Shown one piece after another: positions 63,288 to 64,000 of a stretch of DNA of 64,000 nt. Numbering within the stretch: position 1 is the first letter of the stretch; each line of letters starts with the position of its first letter. The translations under genes and the position numbers were made by a program. This stretch comes from Micromonospora sp. NBC_01740 (GTDB taxonomy: Bacteria; Actinomycetota; Actinomycetes; Mycobacteriales; Micromonosporaceae). The stretch spans positions 5,518,001 to 5,582,000 of the forward strand of contig NZ_CP109150.1 in assembly GCF_035920365.1 (NCBI RefSeq), read 5' to 3'. Below the pieces are notes generated by a model. The model was not told the DNA's origin. It was given only the letters and a program-made list of their open reading frames with translations, and did no database searches.

Positions 63288-63638
63288 TCAGCAGGGCACC
63301 AGCTCCCGGTCGGCGCACGGGTCCACGATCGGGATGACCCGGTGCAGGCCGGTGGCCCGCAGCACCCGCTCGACCACCGGGTCGGGGCGGACCAGCACCA
63401 GCTCACCGCCCTGGGCGCGCACGCGCAGGTGCGCCGCGACCAGCGCCCGCACCCCGGCCGCGGAGAGCAGGCGGACGCCGGAGAGATCCAGCCGGAGAAC
63501 GGGCCGGGCCGGGGCGGCCCAGAGCGCGGAGCGGAACGCGGCGACCGTGGCGATGTCGACCTCGCCGGTCGCCCGCACCTCCACCTCGTGGTCGGCCACG
63601 GTGATGTTCACGTGGAGCCGGTCGTCGCGCTGTCCCAT
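63288..63638 (-). CDS. STAS-domain anti-sigma factor antagonist-like protein
   Basis: A 116-residue STAS protein: VEVRATGEVDIATVAAFRSAL and LRLDLSGVRLLSAAGVRALVA. SpoIIAA-type antagonists bind anti-sigma kinases and are controlled by phosphorylation of the Ser in a DSSG motif. Here the motif is LSAAG, with Ser59 at the Asp position and Ala60 at the acceptor position, so canonical phosphorylation is unlikely unless Ser59 serves. No cognate anti-sigma or sigma gene is next to it. Confidence 0.85.
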   Translation of the reverse strand: MGQRDDRLHVNITVADHEVEVRATGEVDIATVAAFRSALWAAPARPVLRLDLSGVRLLSAAGVRALVAAHLRVRAQGGELVLVRPDPVVERVLRATGLHRVIPIVDPCADRELVPC

Positions 63639-63791
63639 GCGACGAACCTATCCCCCGCCACCGACAATTCCGCCCTGCTGAGGGACCGGATCCGGGTACG
63701 CCCAGGGTCATACCCCGAGACTCCCGGATCCCCCTCAGGGATGACGCGACGAGGGCCTGCGGGCTGCACATCGGCGGGCGAGAATGAGCCG

Positions 63792-64000
63792 ATGGTTGCT
63801 CCCCGCCGCGCGCCCCGGCTGATCCGCCCCGTCCGCGAGCCCGCCACGGTCCCGCCGCCGCTCGACGGGCCGTGGACGCCCGCCGACCGGCGGCTCGACT
63901 CGGTGGAGCTGCTGCCGCTGCCCGACGGGGTCTCCGGCCCGGAGGACGTGGTCGTCGACCCGTCCGGCCGGGTGGTCAGCGGGACGGAGGACGGCCGGCT
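63792..64000 (+). CDS. SMP-30/strictosidine-synthase-like protein (partial)
   Basis: Starts at ATG 63792 and runs off the right edge after 69 codons. The visible N-terminus is basic and Pro-rich (MVAPRRAPRLIRPVREPATV), then RRLDSVELLPLPDGVSGPEDVVVDPSGRVVSGTEDGRL. GPEDVVVDPSGRV and TEDGRL are typical of the first blade of six-bladed propellers in the SMP-30/gluconolactonase and strictosidine-synthase-like group, which hydrolyse lactones or organophosphates. Confirmation needs the downstream DNA. Confidence 0.7.
   Translation, partial: MVAPRRAPRLIRPVREPATVPPPLDGPWTPADRRLDSVELLPLPDGVSGPEDVVVDPSGRVVSGTEDGR

Overview
The window is chromosomal DNA from a very high-GC actinomycete, most likely a member of the Micromonosporaceae (Micromonospora or a close relative). 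Evidence: strong G/C bias at third codon positions, many GTG starts, 4-bp GTGA/ATGA/TTGA stop-start overlaps, and the presence of lsr2, a mycothiol-era ergothioneine cluster, BY-kinase exopolysaccharide genes and actinobacterial Ser/Thr kinases. The genus is an inference from gene content and style; I could not search a database. I recognise no rRNA, tRNA, CRISPR array, prophage, transposase or plasmid function. The gene density is that of ordinary core/accessory chromosome, with two genes cut by the window edges (a UvrA paralogue at the left, an SMP-30/strictosidine-synthase-like protein at the right).

Layout. 1-5.2 kb: UvrA-like tail, a dual-specificity phosphatase, an XRE-cupin repressor divergent from an FAD oxidoreductase with a CPYCHGWE redox motif, a MazG-like protein and gdhA. 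5.2-8.4 kb: a VWA/solute-binding protein and a Ser/Thr kinase. 8.5-14.5 kb: a cell-surface/exopolysaccharide block (LPXTG protein, DUF4012, glycosyltransferase, low-molecular-weight tyrosine phosphatase, BY-kinase). 14.9-17.8 kb: NhaA antiporter, DUF1622 pair and a GDT1/MneA-type manganese exporter preceded by a clear yybP-ykoY manganese riboswitch. 17.8-22.3 kb: ergothioneine operon egtA-egtB-egtC-egtD. 22.5-27.2 kb: ECF sigma factor with a membrane partner, a second Ser/Thr kinase and a nucleotide-sugar dehydrogenase. 27.3-32.6 kb: histidine kinase, response regulator, ABC ATPase and FtsX-type permease in one direction. 32.7-35.2 kb: DUF305 protein divergent from a secreted LVIVD-repeat protein, sharing a CRP-type operator. 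35.3-39.9 kb: PfkB kinase, an asparagine-synthetase-like amidotransferase coupled to an M15-like peptidase, and a PEP-mutase-family enzyme. 40.5-46.2 kb: ArsR-type regulator divergent from a GH43 glycosidase, 2H RNA ligase, DEAD-box helicase. 46.3-51 kb: lon with a HAIR (HspR) site, and a manganese catalase/10-TM exporter operon. 51-56 kb: divergent histidine kinase and response regulator, lsr2, MFS exporter, secreted repeat protein. 56-64 kb: GNAT, phytanoyl-CoA dioxygenase-like enzyme, vitamin B12-binding-like protein, TerC, CBS-BON protein, DoxX, FKBP isomerase and a STAS protein.

How it fits together. Three separate loci concern manganese (riboswitch-controlled GDT1 exporter, TerC/Alx-type exporter, manganese catalase with a putative metal exporter), and several genes handle redox stress (ergothioneine, Mn-catalase, FAD dithiol-oxidase-like protein, Lon). 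Regulatory DNA is unusually legible: a manganese riboswitch with a competing hairpin, an XRE operator pair, a perfect CRP-type site, a response-regulator palindrome, LacI-like 12-mers at two loci 17 kb apart, a HAIR box, a possible DosR-like box and many bidirectional terminators between convergent genes.

No single element is certainly a new system. The best candidates for something undescribed are the asparagine-synthetase/M15-like peptidase pair (36.4-39.0 kb), the CPYCHGWE oxidoreductase with its private repressor (1.5-3.2 kb), and the CRP-controlled DUF305/LVIVD pair (32.7-35.0 kb). All starts were chosen by eye from ribosome-binding sites and family boundaries.
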